Counted from the stretch's first letter, positions 7,817-15,918 are shown. The stretch: DNA of 64,000 nt from Orrella sp037026685 (GCF_037026685.1 NZ_JBANET010000003.1:1-64000); one strand, 5' to 3'. Notes: generated by a model from the letters alone, not told the origin. Made by a program: numbers and translations.

Positions 7817-8995
7817 ATGCGCACTGCCCGACGTTATCTGGCACGCGAGATCTACCGCTCCAGCACGGTCGTGATACTGGCCCTGCTGGGCCTGTTCACG
7901 TTCTTCGCGCTGGTCGAGGAGCTCGACGGCATCGGCGAGAACTTCACGCTGCTCTCGCTGTTCTACCTCGAGGCCCTGGCCCTGCCCACGCGCCTGTACG
8001 ACCTGCTGCCCATCGGGCTGCTGATCGGCGCGGTGCTGGCGCTGGCCGGCCTGGCCCAGCGCAACGAGCTGGTGATCCTGCGGGTCTCGGGCGTCAGCGG
8101 CCTGCGGCTCATGGGCATGCTGTGGCTGGTGACCCTGCCGCTGATGGCGCTGGCGCTGCTGCTGTCCGAGGTGGTCACGCCGGCGGCCGAGCTGCGCTCG
8201 GGCGAGGCCAACCTGCTGCTGCGCGGCAAGGCCGGCGGGGGCGTGATGGCCAGCGGCTACTGGTTCAAGGAGCCGGTCGAGGGCGGCGGCTCGCGCATCA
8301 TCAACGTCAGGCGGCTGCTGGCCAGCGGCAACGTGGCCGAGGTCACGCTTTACGAATTCGACCCGGGCCAGCAGCTGCGCGCGCTGTCCACCGCCAAGAC
8401 CGGACACTTCGGCGCCGGCATCTTCACGCTGGAAGAAGTCACCGAGCACCGCATCAGCGAAGAGGCCTCGCAGGCCCTGGCCGACGCCACCGCGCCGCAG
8501 CAGCCGCTGATGGTGCTGCGCGAGCTGCCCAGCCGCGACCTGCGCACCACGCTCACGCCCGAGCGCCTGCTGGCGCGCGTGCTCACGCCCGAGCGCATGT
8601 CGCTGCTGAGCCTGTGGGACTACATCGACTACCTGCACGCCAACCAGCTGCAGGCCGACCGCCAGGTGGTGGCCATGTGGCGCAAGCTGGTCTATCCCTT
8701 CACCCTGCTGGTGATGATGACCATCGCCGCGCCCATCAGCTTCATGCAGACCCGGCGCGGGGGGGTGGGCGCCAAGGTGTTCGTCGGCATCCTGCTGGGC
8801 GTGGGCTTCTTCATGATCAACCAGCTGGCCCTGAACGTGGGCCTGCTGGGCCGCTGGCCGCCCTGGGTCACGGCCATCGTCCCCAACGCCGGCGCTTTGC
8901 TGCTGGCCCTGGGCTCGCTCCTTGTCATGGAGAACCGCCACGCGGTCTCGGGCTTCGCCCAGCACCGCTGGCCCTGGAGAAAAGCAAGCGTATGA
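7817..8995 (+). CDS. lptG: LPS export ABC transporter permease
   Basis: One of the two transmembrane permeases of the LptB2FGC complex, which extracts lipopolysaccharide from the inner membrane and passes it to the periplasmic bridge. The 392-residue protein has the YjgP/YjgQ architecture: two N-terminal helices, a third containing LAQRNELVILRVSGVSG, a large periplasmic beta-jellyroll domain (about 130-265) and three C-terminal helices. It resembles E. coli LptG more than LptF in the LAQR-ELV motif and in the STAKTGHF jellyroll segment. lptF is not next to it here, although the two genes are usually adjacent, so it must be encoded elsewhere. The stop overlaps apaH by 4 bases. Confidence 0.9.
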   Translation: MRTARRYLAREIYRSSTVVILALLGLFTFFALVEELDGIGENFTLLSLFYLEALALPTRLYDLLPIGLLIGAVLALAGLAQRNELVILRVSGVSGLRLMGMLWLVTLPLMALALLLSEVVTPAAELRSGEANLLLRGKAGGGVMASGYWFKEPVEGGGSRIINVRRLLASGNVAEVTLYEFDPGQQLRALSTAKTGHFGAGIFTLEEVTEHRISEEASQALADATAPQQPLMVLRELPSRDLRTTLTPERLLARVLTPERMSLLSLWDYIDYLHANQLQADRQVVAMWRKLVYPFTLLVMMTIAAPISFMQTRRGGVGAKVFVGILLGVGFFMINQLALNVGLLGRWPPWVTAIVPNAGALLLALGSLLVMENRHAVSGFAQHRWPWRKASV

Positions 8996-9828
8996 GCAGT
9001 ACCGACATCTGGATGATCGGCGACGTGCAGGGATGCTGCGCCTCGCTCGATGCCTTGTTGAATCATCCGGAGATCGCCGCCAATCCCGACGCCAGATTCT
9101 GGTTCGCCGGCGATCTGATCAACCGCGGGCCGCAATCGCTGCAAGCCCTGCGCCGGATCATCGGCCTGGGCGAGCGCGCGGTGTCGGTGCTGGGCAACCA
9201 CGACCTGCATCTGCTGGCCGCCGCCGCCGGCGTGCGCAAGCCCAGCAAGAACGATACGCTGGACGAGATCCTGCAGGCCCCCGACCGCGACGCGCTGATC
9301 GACTGGCTCCGCTTTCGGCCGCTGGCGCATTTCGAGCACGGCCACCTGATGGTGCATGCCGGCGTGCTGGCCAAGTGGGACGTGGCCAAGACCCTGTCGC
9401 TGGCCGGCGAAGTCCAGGAGGCCTTGCGCGGCGCCAACTGGCAAAAACGCCTGCAGAAAATGTACGGCAACGAGCCGGTGGCCTGGAACGACGAATTCAA
9501 GGGCGGCAAGCGCCTGCGCGTGATCATCAACGCGCTGACGCGCATGCGGCTGTGCAACGCGCGCGGCCACATGGACTTCTCGGCCAAGCATGCCCCGGGC
9601 GAATGGCCCGACGGCCTGATGCCCTGGTTCGACGTGCCGCGCCGCGCCACGCGCGAGGTGACCGTGGTGTTCGGCCATTGGTCCACGCTGGGCCTGCAGC
9701 TGCGCCCGGACGTCATCTGCCTGGATACCGGCTGCGTCTGGGGCGGCACGCTGACCGCCGTGCGCCTGCGGGACCGGCAGGTGGTGCAGGTCCAGTGCGA
9801 GGCCGCGCTGGCGCCCGAAGAAGGCTGA
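8992..9828 (+). CDS. apaH: Bis(5'-nucleosyl)-tetraphosphatase, symmetrical
   Basis: Hydrolyses diadenosine tetraphosphate to two ADP and can remove NpN caps from RNA; cytoplasmic. The 278 residues match the usual length. The metallophosphoesterase signatures appear in order: GDVQGC (residues 8-13), GDLINRGP (about 38-45) and GNHDLHLL (about 65-72). Further metal-binding histidines lie in MVHAGVLAKWD and in the FGHWSTLG segment near 225. The start ATG 8992 sits inside the lptG stop, so apaH is co-transcribed with lptG. Confidence 0.93.
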   Translation: MSSTDIWMIGDVQGCCASLDALLNHPEIAANPDARFWFAGDLINRGPQSLQALRRIIGLGERAVSVLGNHDLHLLAAAAGVRKPSKNDTLDEILQAPDRDALIDWLRFRPLAHFEHGHLMVHAGVLAKWDVAKTLSLAGEVQEALRGANWQKRLQKMYGNEPVAWNDEFKGGKRLRVIINALTRMRLCNARGHMDFSAKHAPGEWPDGLMPWFDVPRRATREVTVVFGHWSTLGLQLRPDVICLDTGCVWGGTLTAVRLRDRQVVQVQCEAALAPEEG

Positions 9829-9837
9829 TCCGGCCGT

Positions 9838-10731
9838 TCAGCCCCGCGCCGCGATGGCCTGCGCCTGGGCCAGCAGGCGGCGCGCCTCCTGCACGTGCAG
9901 GTGCTCGACCAGCACGCCATCGACCACCACCACGCCCTGGCCCGCCCCGGCCTGCCAGGCCGCGAGCTGCTTGCGCGCCTGCGCGAGCTCGGGCTCGGTG
10001 GGGCCGAACGCCGCATTGGCCGCGGCGATCTGCGCGGGATGGATCACCGTCTTGCCATCGAAGCCCAGATCGCGTCCCTGGCGGCACGCCGCCGCCAGTC
10101 CGGCCTGGTCCTGCAGGACCAGGTGTACGCCGTCCAGGGCCGCCAGGCCATGCGCGCGCGCAGCCATGACCGTCAGGGACAGCGCCGCCAGGCACGCCAA
10201 CCGGTCCGGCGTATGGCGGGCCTGCATGTCCTTGACGAGGTCGGAGGTGCCCATGACCAGGCATTCGAGGCGCGGATGACCGCCCGCGATCGCATCCAGC
10301 CGCAGGATGGCCAGCGGCGTCTCGATCATGGCCCACAGCGGCAGGCCGGCAGGCCCTCCCGCCGCATCCAGGGCGCCGGCGGCCTGCGCCAGCTGCGCCG
10401 CGTCCTGCACCTTGGGCAGCAGCACCGCATCGGCCCCGGCGCGGGCCACGGCGGCCAGGTCGTCCGGCCCCCAGGGGGTGTGCCAGCCGTTGACGCGCAC
10501 GATGCGCTCGCGCCCGCCCCAATCGCCCTGCAAGGCCTGCATCACCTGCTCGCGCGCCTGCGCCTTGGCCTGGGGGGCCACGGCGTCTTCCAGGTCGAGG
10601 ATGACGGCGTCGGCGGGCAGGCCGCGCGCCTTCTGGAGCGCGCGGGCATTGGCGCCGGCCACGTAGAGGACCGAACGGCGCGGCCGGGCGCGGCGCTGCT
10701 GGCGGGAATCGAAAGAGTCGGAATGGATCAT
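9838..10731 (-). CDS. HpcH/HpaI aldolase / citrate-lyase beta-subunit-like protein
   Basis: A 297-residue TIM-barrel lyase of the CitE-like group. It opens with SVLYVAGANARALQKA and LDLEDAVAP, where the family binds the CoA ester and magnesium. RVNGWHTPWG carries the conserved substrate arginine, and the metal-binding acidic residues are in MIETPLAIL and MGTSDLVKD. Members cleave (3S)-malyl-, citramalyl- or related beta-hydroxyacyl-CoA thioesters. No partner citrate-lyase subunits (CitD, CitF) are adjacent, so citrate lyase itself is unlikely. It stands alone: its 3' end faces apaH, 9 bases away, and plsC lies behind it. Exact substrate unknown. Confidence 0.85.
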   Translation of the reverse strand: MIHSDSFDSRQQRRARPRRSVLYVAGANARALQKARGLPADAVILDLEDAVAPQAKAQAREQVMQALQGDWGGRERIVRVNGWHTPWGPDDLAAVARAGADAVLLPKVQDAAQLAQAAGALDAAGGPAGLPLWAMIETPLAILRLDAIAGGHPRLECLVMGTSDLVKDMQARHTPDRLACLAALSLTVMAARAHGLAALDGVHLVLQDQAGLAAACRQGRDLGFDGKTVIHPAQIAAANAAFGPTEPELAQARKQLAAWQAGAGQGVVVVDGVLVEHLHVQEARRLLAQAQAIAARG

Positions 10732-10773
10732 GGCGGGAACGACAGGACAGGGTGGATGGAGGGCCCGCCGGCC

Positions 10774-11565
10774 TCAGGATACGGGCGGGACGTCCTGCCC
10801 CGCAGCCGGCGCGTGGGCAGGCTCGCGGATCTCGGCCAGGATGGCCCGGTGGGCCTGGGCCGAGAGGGCGCCGCGGTCCAGCACCTTGCCTTGGTCATCA
10901 TGGCGCTGCAGGGGCGGCAGGAACACGGCCTCGACCGCCAGGCCGGTGGTGCGAAACACCTTCCAGGCGTTGCCCATCAAGGTTTGCTCGCCCACGAAGG
11001 CGGCATAGTCGCTGCGCTGGCCGCGATACAGGAAGCGCAGGGCCACTGGCTGGATCATCACCTCGACATGGCGCGCCGGCTCGAACAGGCTGCTGTGAAA
11101 GGGCCGCAGGTCAAAGCCCGGCGAGGTCGTGCCCTCTGGAAACAGGCCCACCGCTTCGCCGCGGGCAAAGCGTTCGCGCATGGCCTGGCTGGCCGTCTGC
11201 ACGGCCTGGCGCTGCTTGCGGTCGATGAACACCGTGCCGGCCCCGGCCACCAGCCAGCCGATGACGGGCCAGCGGCGGATCTCGGCCTTGGCCACGAAGG
11301 AGGTGGCGCGCACGCTGTTGAGCACGTAGATGTCCAGCCAGGAGACATGGTTGGCGATCCACAGCACCGGCGCGTCCAGGCAGGGCTGGCCGCGCACCAG
11401 CACCTTGACGCCGATGACCGCCATCAGCGTGCGCGACCAGGTGCGGTTCGCCCAGGCGCGCGTCTTCACGCCCAGGAAAGGAAACACCGTGGCGATGATG
11501 AGCAGGCCCAGCACGACCATCACCGCGACGATGGCCAGCCGGACGATATAGCGCAGCAGGCTCAC
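10774..11565 (-). CDS. plsC: 1-acyl-sn-glycerol-3-phosphate acyltransferase family protein
   Basis: Probable inner-membrane acyltransferase making phosphatidic acid from lysophosphatidic acid. The 263-residue product has an N-terminal membrane helix (about 5-30), the catalytic NHVSWLD (HX4D) motif and the FPEGTTS motif that binds the glycerol phosphate. The start is a GTG at 11565 overlapping the upstream pyrC' stop (GTGA), which is why I prefer it to an internal ATG. It is the last gene of the pyrR-pyrB-pyrC' run, so phospholipid synthesis may be co-transcribed with the pyrimidine genes. A more specialised acyl acceptor (for example ornithine lipid) cannot be excluded. Confidence 0.87.
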   Translation of the reverse strand: MSLLRYIVRLAIVAVMVVLGLLIIATVFPFLGVKTRAWANRTWSRTLMAVIGVKVLVRGQPCLDAPVLWIANHVSWLDIYVLNSVRATSFVAKAEIRRWPVIGWLVAGAGTVFIDRKQRQAVQTASQAMRERFARGEAVGLFPEGTTSPGFDLRPFHSSLFEPARHVEVMIQPVALRFLYRGQRSDYAAFVGEQTLMGNAWKVFRTTGLAVEAVFLPPLQRHDDQGKVLDRGALSAQAHRAILAEIREPAHAPAAGQDVPPVS

Positions 11566-12857
11566 GCCGCTTCCCAGACGATGCGCCCGCCCACGACCGT
11601 CTTGCGCACGCGGCCGGGCAGGTCCATGCCGGCGAAGGGGGTGTGGCAGCTTTGGCTGAGCAGGGACTCGCGCCCGACAGTCCAGCGCGCATGCAGGTCG
11701 ACCAGGCAGAAATCGGCCGGCGCGCCCGCCTCCAGGCGGCCGCAGGGCGGCAGGGCCGGCGCGCCGGCGGCCAGGATGGCGGCCGGCGCGCTGGTCACGC
11801 GCGCCAGGGCCTGCGCATAGGACAGCCCGGCCTCTTCGGCCCACTTGAGCGTGAGCGAGAGCAGCAGCTCCAGGCCCGTGGCGCCGGCTTCGGCCTCGGC
11901 AAAGGGCAGCAGCTTGCCGTCGTCGTCCACCGGGGTGTGGTCCGAGCAGATGGCGTCGATGGTGCCGTCCAGCAGGGCGGCGCGCAGCGCGTCGCGGTCG
12001 CGCTGGCCGCGCAAGGGCGGCTCGAGCCGGTAGTTGCTGTCGTAGTAGCCGATGTCCACGTCCGTCAGGTGCACGTGGTTGGCCGAGACGTCGCAGGTGA
12101 CCGGCAGCCCTTCGCGCTTGGCCGCGCGCACCAGGTCGATGCCGGCGGCGCTGGACAGCCGGCACAGGTGCAGCCGGGCCCCGCTGGCGCGCTGCAGCTC
12201 GAACAGGGTATGCAGCGCGATGGTCTCGGCCTGCACCGGCACGCCGGCCAGGCCCAGGCGCGAGGCATAGGCGCCGCTGGCGGCCACGCCGCCGCGCGCC
12301 AGCCACGGGTCCTGCGGACGCAGCCACAGCACGTAGCCGAAGGTCTTGGCGTATTGCATGGTGCGCAGCAGCACGCTGCTGTCCTGGACCGGCTGGTCGG
12401 CCTGCGAGAAGGCCACGCAGCCGGCCTCGGTCAGCTCGGCCATCTCGGTGATCACCTCGCCCTTCAGGCCCACCGTCATCGCGCCCAGCGGGTACAGGTG
12501 GGCCTGGTTGAGCTGGCGGGCGCGATGCTTGAGCATCTCGACCAGGCCCGGCTCGTCCAGCGGCGGATCGGTGTCCGGCGGCAGCACCAGGCTGGTCACG
12601 CCCCCGGCCAGGGCCGCGCGCATTTCGGATTCGAGCGTGGCGCGGTATTCGAAGCCCGGCTCGCGCAGCCGCGCCGCCAGATCGACCAGGCCCGGCAGCA
12701 CCGCCAGGCCCTCGGCATCGATGACGCGGTCCGGCGCGAACCCCTGGGGCGCCTGGCCGACCGCCACCACGCGCGCGCCGGCCACGTACAGATCGGCGCC
12801 CTGGTCCAGGCCCCTGGCCGGGTCGATCAGCCGGCCGCCCTTGATGTGCAATTTCAT
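11562..12857 (-). CDS. pyrC': Dihydroorotase-like protein, probably non-catalytic (PyrC')
   Basis: A 431-residue class I dihydroorotase homologue encoded next to pyrB. The fold is complete: an N-terminal composite domain (MKLHIKGGRLIDPARG), the amidohydrolase barrel and a C-terminal strand region. The zinc-binding DxHxH signature reads DLAARLREPG at residues 59-68, so both histidines are replaced (Ala61, Arg63). The later His in the HVST-like motif is also changed (CRLSSAAG), while SDHTPV keeps its Asp. In Pseudomonas such a PyrC' lacks dihydroorotase activity but is needed to assemble active PyrB. I infer the same role and expect a catalytic PyrC elsewhere. It lies 31 bases after pyrB and overlaps plsC by 4 bases. 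Confidence 0.85.
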   Translation of the reverse strand: MKLHIKGGRLIDPARGLDQGADLYVAGARVVAVGQAPQGFAPDRVIDAEGLAVLPGLVDLAARLREPGFEYRATLESEMRAALAGGVTSLVLPPDTDPPLDEPGLVEMLKHRARQLNQAHLYPLGAMTVGLKGEVITEMAELTEAGCVAFSQADQPVQDSSVLLRTMQYAKTFGYVLWLRPQDPWLARGGVAASGAYASRLGLAGVPVQAETIALHTLFELQRASGARLHLCRLSSAAGIDLVRAAKREGLPVTCDVSANHVHLTDVDIGYYDSNYRLEPPLRGQRDRDALRAALLDGTIDAICSDHTPVDDDGKLLPFAEAEAGATGLELLLSLTLKWAEEAGLSYAQALARVTSAPAAILAAGAPALPPCGRLEAGAPADFCLVDLHARWTVGRESLLSQSCHTPFAGMDLPGRVRKTVVGGRIVWEAA

Positions 12858-12888
12858 GTATGTGTCCTACGGAGATTGGCGCCGGCCG

Positions 12889-13842
12889 TCAGGCGCTTGC
12901 GCCGGCCACGATGCTCATCACCGCCATGCGCACCGCGATGCCGAAGGTGACCTGGTTGAGGATCACCGCCTGCTTGCCGTCGGCCACCGCCGAATCGATC
13001 TCGACGCCGCGGTTCATGGGCCCCGGGTGCATGACGATGGCATCGGGCTTGGCCCGGGCCAGCTTCTCGTTGGTCAGGCCGTAGTGCTTGAAGTACTCGT
13101 GGGCCGAGGGCAGCAGCGCGCCGCGCATGCGTTCGCTTTGCAGGCGCAGCATGATGACCACGTCCACGTCCTTGAGGCCTTCGTGCATGTCGGTGAAGAC
13201 GCGCACGCCCATCTGCTCGAGCCCGCCGGGCAGCAGCGTGAGCGGGCCCACGGCGCGCACCTCGGCCACGCCCAGCGTGGTCAGCGCGTGGATGTCCGAG
13301 CGCGCCACCCGCGAATGCAGGATGTCGCCGACGATGGCCACCGTCAGGTTGGAGAAGTCTTTCTTGAAGTGCCGGATGGTGTACATGTCCAGCAGCGCCT
13401 GCGTGGGGTGCGCATGGCGGCCGTCGCCGGCGTTGACCACGTGCACGTGCGGCGCGACATGGCGGGCGATCAGGTGCGGCGCGCCGCTGGCCTGGTGGCG
13501 CACCACGAACAGGTCGGCCTGCATGGCCGACAGGTTGGCGATGGTGTCCAGCAGCGATTCGCCCTTGGCGGCCGAGGAGACGTTGATGTTCAGGTTGAAG
13601 ACGTCGGCCGACAGGCGCTTGGCCGCGATCTCGAAGGTGGTGCGGGTGCGCGTGGAATTCTCGAAGAACAGGTTGAAGACGCTTTTGCCGCGCAGCAGCG
13701 GGACTTTCTTGACGTCGCGCTCGGCCAGCGGCACGAAGGTCTGCGCGGTGTCCAGGATGTGCGTGATCACGTCGCGCGGCAGGCCTTCGGTGGTCAGCAG
13801 GTGGGTCAGCTCGCCATGCCGGTTGAGCTGAGGATTATTCAT
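12889..13842 (-). CDS. pyrB: Aspartate carbamoyltransferase catalytic subunit
   Basis: Condenses carbamoyl phosphate with aspartate, the first committed step of pyrimidine synthesis. The 317-residue protein has the carbamoyl-phosphate site FENSTRTRTTFE near residues 60-71, the HPTQALLD motif, the central ALTTLGVAEVRAVGP segment and the MHPGPMNRGVEI motif near the end. I chose ATG 13842 (MNNPQLNRHGEL), which overlaps pyrR by 8 bases and has an AGGA sequence upstream, rather than an in-frame start 24 bases earlier. No pyrI regulatory subunit is present. Together with pyrC' it probably forms a dodecameric PyrB-PyrC' enzyme as in pseudomonads. Confidence 0.95.
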   Translation of the reverse strand: MNNPQLNRHGELTHLLTTEGLPRDVITHILDTAQTFVPLAERDVKKVPLLRGKSVFNLFFENSTRTRTTFEIAAKRLSADVFNLNINVSSAAKGESLLDTIANLSAMQADLFVVRHQASGAPHLIARHVAPHVHVVNAGDGRHAHPTQALLDMYTIRHFKKDFSNLTVAIVGDILHSRVARSDIHALTTLGVAEVRAVGPLTLLPGGLEQMGVRVFTDMHEGLKDVDVVIMLRLQSERMRGALLPSAHEYFKHYGLTNEKLARAKPDAIVMHPGPMNRGVEIDSAVADGKQAVILNQVTFGIAVRMAVMSIVAGASA

Positions 13843-14386
13843 CTTCGTTTTCCTTTTCGAGCGCAAGTTCGAAACCGCCGTCTTCGCGGCGCGACAGCAC
13901 CAGGCTGCCCTGGGGCGCGGGCACCACGCGCGCGCCCACGGCGCCGGCCGCGATGGGCAGCTCGCGCCCGCCCCGGTCCAGCAGCACCGCCAGGCGGATG
14001 GACGCCGGGCGGCCGTAATCGAACAGTTCGTTCATGGCCGCGCGGATGGTCCGGCCGGTATAGAGCACGTCATCGACCAGGACCAGGTGCGCATCGGCGA
14101 CGTCGAAGGGAATGTCGGAGGGCTGGACCTGCGAGTGCAGCCCGATGCGGTCGAAGTCGTCGCGGTAGAAGCTGATGTCCAGCGTCCCGGGCCGGCCGGG
14201 CAGGTCCAGGTCGCGCTGCAGCCGCTCGGCCAGCCAGGCGCCGCCCGAGTGGATGCCCACCAGCCGCACGGCCTGCCGGGGCAGGTCTTGCAGCATGCGG
14301 CGCACGGCCGCGAGCAGGGATTGGTAGAGGGTTTCGGCGTCGGGCAGCGAAGCCGGCGTGTATTCGGGCGGGGAGTTCGAGGACAT
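13835..14386 (-). CDS. pyrR: PyrR pyrimidine-regulatory protein / uracil phosphoribosyltransferase
   Basis: A 183-residue type I phosphoribosyltransferase. The PRPP-binding loop VDDVLYTGRTIRAAMNEL lies near residues 99-116 and the flexible loop region is represented by SFYRDDFDRIG. PyrR proteins bind pyr mRNA when UMP is high and cause attenuation, and some also convert uracil and PRPP to UMP. Here it leads pyrB and pyrC', which fits a regulatory role. I did not identify an anti-terminator/terminator pair in front of pyrB, since the genes overlap, so any RNA target would lie further upstream or the protein may act mainly as an enzyme. It starts 2 bases after the ruvX stop. Confidence 0.92.
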   Translation of the reverse strand: MSSNSPPEYTPASLPDAETLYQSLLAAVRRMLQDLPRQAVRLVGIHSGGAWLAERLQRDLDLPGRPGTLDISFYRDDFDRIGLHSQVQPSDIPFDVADAHLVLVDDVLYTGRTIRAAMNELFDYGRPASIRLAVLLDRGGRELPIAAGAVGARVVPAPQGSLVLSRREDGGFELALEKENEDE

Positions 14387-14388
14387 GG

Positions 14389-14901
14389 TCAGTGAGCAGG
14401 CGCGGGCAGCGCATCCAGGTATCTTTGCAGAATGATAGCCGCTGCGACCGCGTCATCGTCGGCATGCGTGCCCAGTTTGTCCTGCGCCTGCAGGCTCGAT
14501 CCCCGCTCGTCGACCAGCACTACCGGCAGGCCGTAGCGGCCGGCCAGCTGGTTGGCAAAGCGCCGGCCCTTCAGGCTGGCATGCTGCTCGCCGCCGTCGG
14601 GGGCCAGCGGCAGCCCCACCACCAGCCGCGCCGGCTGCCAGGCCTGCAGCAGCTGCCCGATGCGCGCAAAGCGGCCCTGGCGCGTGGGCGCCAGGATGAT
14701 CTCCAGCGCGCGCGCCTGGCGCGTGACCGTGTTGCCCAGCGCCACGCCCAGCTTGCGCGTGCCGTAGTCGAAGGCCAGCAAGGTGGCCTGTCCCAGTGCG
14801 GCATCGCCGTCCTGCGTGCCGTCGCCCGGCTGGCCGAGCACGGTGACGCCGGCGCCGGCCCCGACCCGGGGCAGCGGCGCCGGCAGGCTGGGCTCAGGCA
14901 T
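14389..14901 (-). CDS. ruvX: RuvX/YqgF Holliday-junction resolvase-like nuclease
   Basis: A 170-residue RNase H-fold protein. The core motifs are present: LLAFDYGTRKLGVALG (metal-binding Asp), VVGLPLAPDG, VVLVDERGSS (acidic Glu) and HADDDAVAAAIILQRYLD with the final aspartates. It takes part in 16S rRNA 5' processing and has been suggested to resolve Holliday junctions. The first ~40 residues (rich in Pro, Gly, Ala) precede the usual family start, so the true start may lie nearer the LLAFDYG motif; the only upstream coupling evidence for ATG 14901 is its 8-base overlap with yqgE. The yqgE-ruvX-pyrR-pyrB order is widely conserved in Gram-negatives. Confidence 0.92.
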   Translation of the reverse strand: MPEPSLPAPLPRVGAGAGVTVLGQPGDGTQDGDAALGQATLLAFDYGTRKLGVALGNTVTRQARALEIILAPTRQGRFARIGQLLQAWQPARLVVGLPLAPDGGEQHASLKGRRFANQLAGRYGLPVVLVDERGSSLQAQDKLGTHADDDAVAAAIILQRYLDALPAPAH

Positions 14902-15490
14902 GCCCGGCGCCTCCGGCCAGCATGACGGGGTCGATGCCCAGCAGCTTGAGCGCCGCCGGATAGCGTTGCTCGGGCTCGACCTCGAAGATAATGGCGGTGT
15001 CCGCCGCCATGCTCAGCCAGGCGTTCTGCGAGAGCTCGCTTTCTAGCTGGCCGGCGCCCCAGCCCGCATAGCCCAGCGTGACCAGCAGGCGCGGCGGGCC
15101 CTTGCCGTCGGCCACCGCCTGCAGCACGTCGCGCGAGGTGGTCAGCGCCAGCTCGCCCAGCTTGATGCTGGAGGTGTAGTCGCCCGCCGGCGCATGCAGC
15201 ACGAAACCCCGGTCGGTCTGCACCGGGCCGCCGAAGAACACCGGGGTGTCCTTGACCGGCGCGATCTCGAGCTTCATGTCGATGCGCTCGAACAGCGTGG
15301 CCAGCGTCAGGTCGGTGGGCCGGTTGATGACCAGGCCCAGCGCGCCGCGCTCGGTATGCTCGCAGACGTAGATGAGCGAACCGGCCAGGGCGCCCTCGAC
15401 CATGCCGGGCATGGCCAGCAGGAACTGGTTGGACAGGTCGATGCCGCGCGCCCGGGTACCTTCGGGGCTGTTGTCCTTGTCATCTGTCAT
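14894..15490 (-). CDS. YqgE/AlgH family protein (UPF0301)
   Basis: A 198-residue member of the YqgE/AlgH family, named for a regulator of alginate production in Pseudomonas but without a settled biochemical function. Family hallmarks are NQFLLAMPGMVEGALAG near the start, YVCEHTERGALGLVINRP, VFFGGPVQTDRGFVLH and LVTLGYAGWGAGQLESEL. The 5' end lies 66 bases from the rubredoxin stop on the same strand and the 3' end overlaps ruvX by 8 bases. The tight linkage suggests co-expression with ruvX and the pyr genes. Confidence 0.92.
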   Translation of the reverse strand: MTDDKDNSPEGTRARGIDLSNQFLLAMPGMVEGALAGSLIYVCEHTERGALGLVINRPTDLTLATLFERIDMKLEIAPVKDTPVFFGGPVQTDRGFVLHAPAGDYTSSIKLGELALTTSRDVLQAVADGKGPPRLLVTLGYAGWGAGQLESELSQNAWLSMAADTAIIFEVEPEQRYPAALKLLGIDPVMLAGGAGHA

Positions 15491-15556
15491 GGCTGGCCTC
15501 TCGAAAACAGGAGAAAACGGGATGCCCGGCGCCGCGCCGGGCCTGTGTCCCGCGGC

Positions 15557-15721
15557 TCAGATTTCCATCATCTCGAAATCTTCCTTGCGGGCGCCGCACT
15601 CGGGACAGACCCAGTTCGGCGGCACGTCTTCCCAGCGGGTACCGGGCGCGATGCCTTCTTCGGGCAGGCCGGCCTCTTCTTCATAGACCCACCCACAAAT
15701 CAGACACATCCAGGTTTTCAT
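15557..15721 (-). CDS. Rubredoxin
   Basis: A 54-residue one-iron electron carrier. Two CxxC knuckles bind the iron: CLIC (Cys6, Cys9) and CPEC (Cys39, Cys42), each followed by the usual Gly. The aromatic core GWVYEEEAG and the acidic loop WEDVPPNW complete a canonical rubredoxin of standard length. The start ATG 15721 follows the A/T-rich leader that abuts the repeat elements. It is divergent from the thiD-like gene and precedes yqgE. Its redox partner is not encoded nearby; rubredoxins serve alkane hydroxylases or detoxifying oxidoreductases in other bacteria. Confidence 0.95.
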   Translation of the reverse strand: MKTWMCLICGWVYEEEAGLPEEGIAPGTRWEDVPPNWVCPECGARKEDFEMMEI

Positions 15722-15738
15722 CGGTTCTCTCGGAAATC

Positions 15739-15807
15739 AAAAAAAGCCCCCACGCTACGCCTTCGGCTTGCTGCCCCCCAAGGGGGCGCTTTTGCCTTGG
15801 GGCGGCC
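15739..15807. repeat. Intergenic repeat, copy 1
   Basis: A 69-base element running from an A-run followed by GCCCCCACGCTACGCC to TTGCCTTGGGGCGGCC. It contains a strong internal hairpin, GCCCCC with GGGGGC around 15773-15788, followed by GCTTTT on the + strand, which looks like a terminator. A second copy follows after 7 bases. Similar AAAAAAGCCCCC/CCTTCGGC elements occur between genes in Bordetella and relatives (from memory). Confidence 0.75.
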
Positions 15808-15814
15808 CGGCGGC

Positions 15815-15880
15815 AAAAAAGCCCCCACGCTGCGCCTTCGGCTTGCTCCCCCCGTGGGCACTTTTTGCCTTGGGGCGGCC
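15815..15880. repeat. Intergenic repeat, copy 2
   Basis: A 66-base tandem copy of the preceding element. It shares the A-run, the GCCCCCACGCTGCGCCTTCGG core and the TTGCCTTGGGGCGGCC end. The internal hairpin is altered (CCCCCC then GTGGGC). Directly after it a perfect 18-bp palindrome, GGCCCGGGCGCCCGGGCC, lies at 15882-15899. The pair sits between divergent rubredoxin and thiD-like genes. Confidence 0.75.
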
Positions 15881-15918
15881 AGGCCCGGGCGCCCGGGCCG
15901 CCGGACATGGCCAGGCTC

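Noticed and set aside
13843..14388. PyrR-dependent attenuator directly before pyrB
   Set aside because: pyrR and pyrB overlap by 8 bases, leaving no leader for a terminator/anti-terminator pair at this junction.
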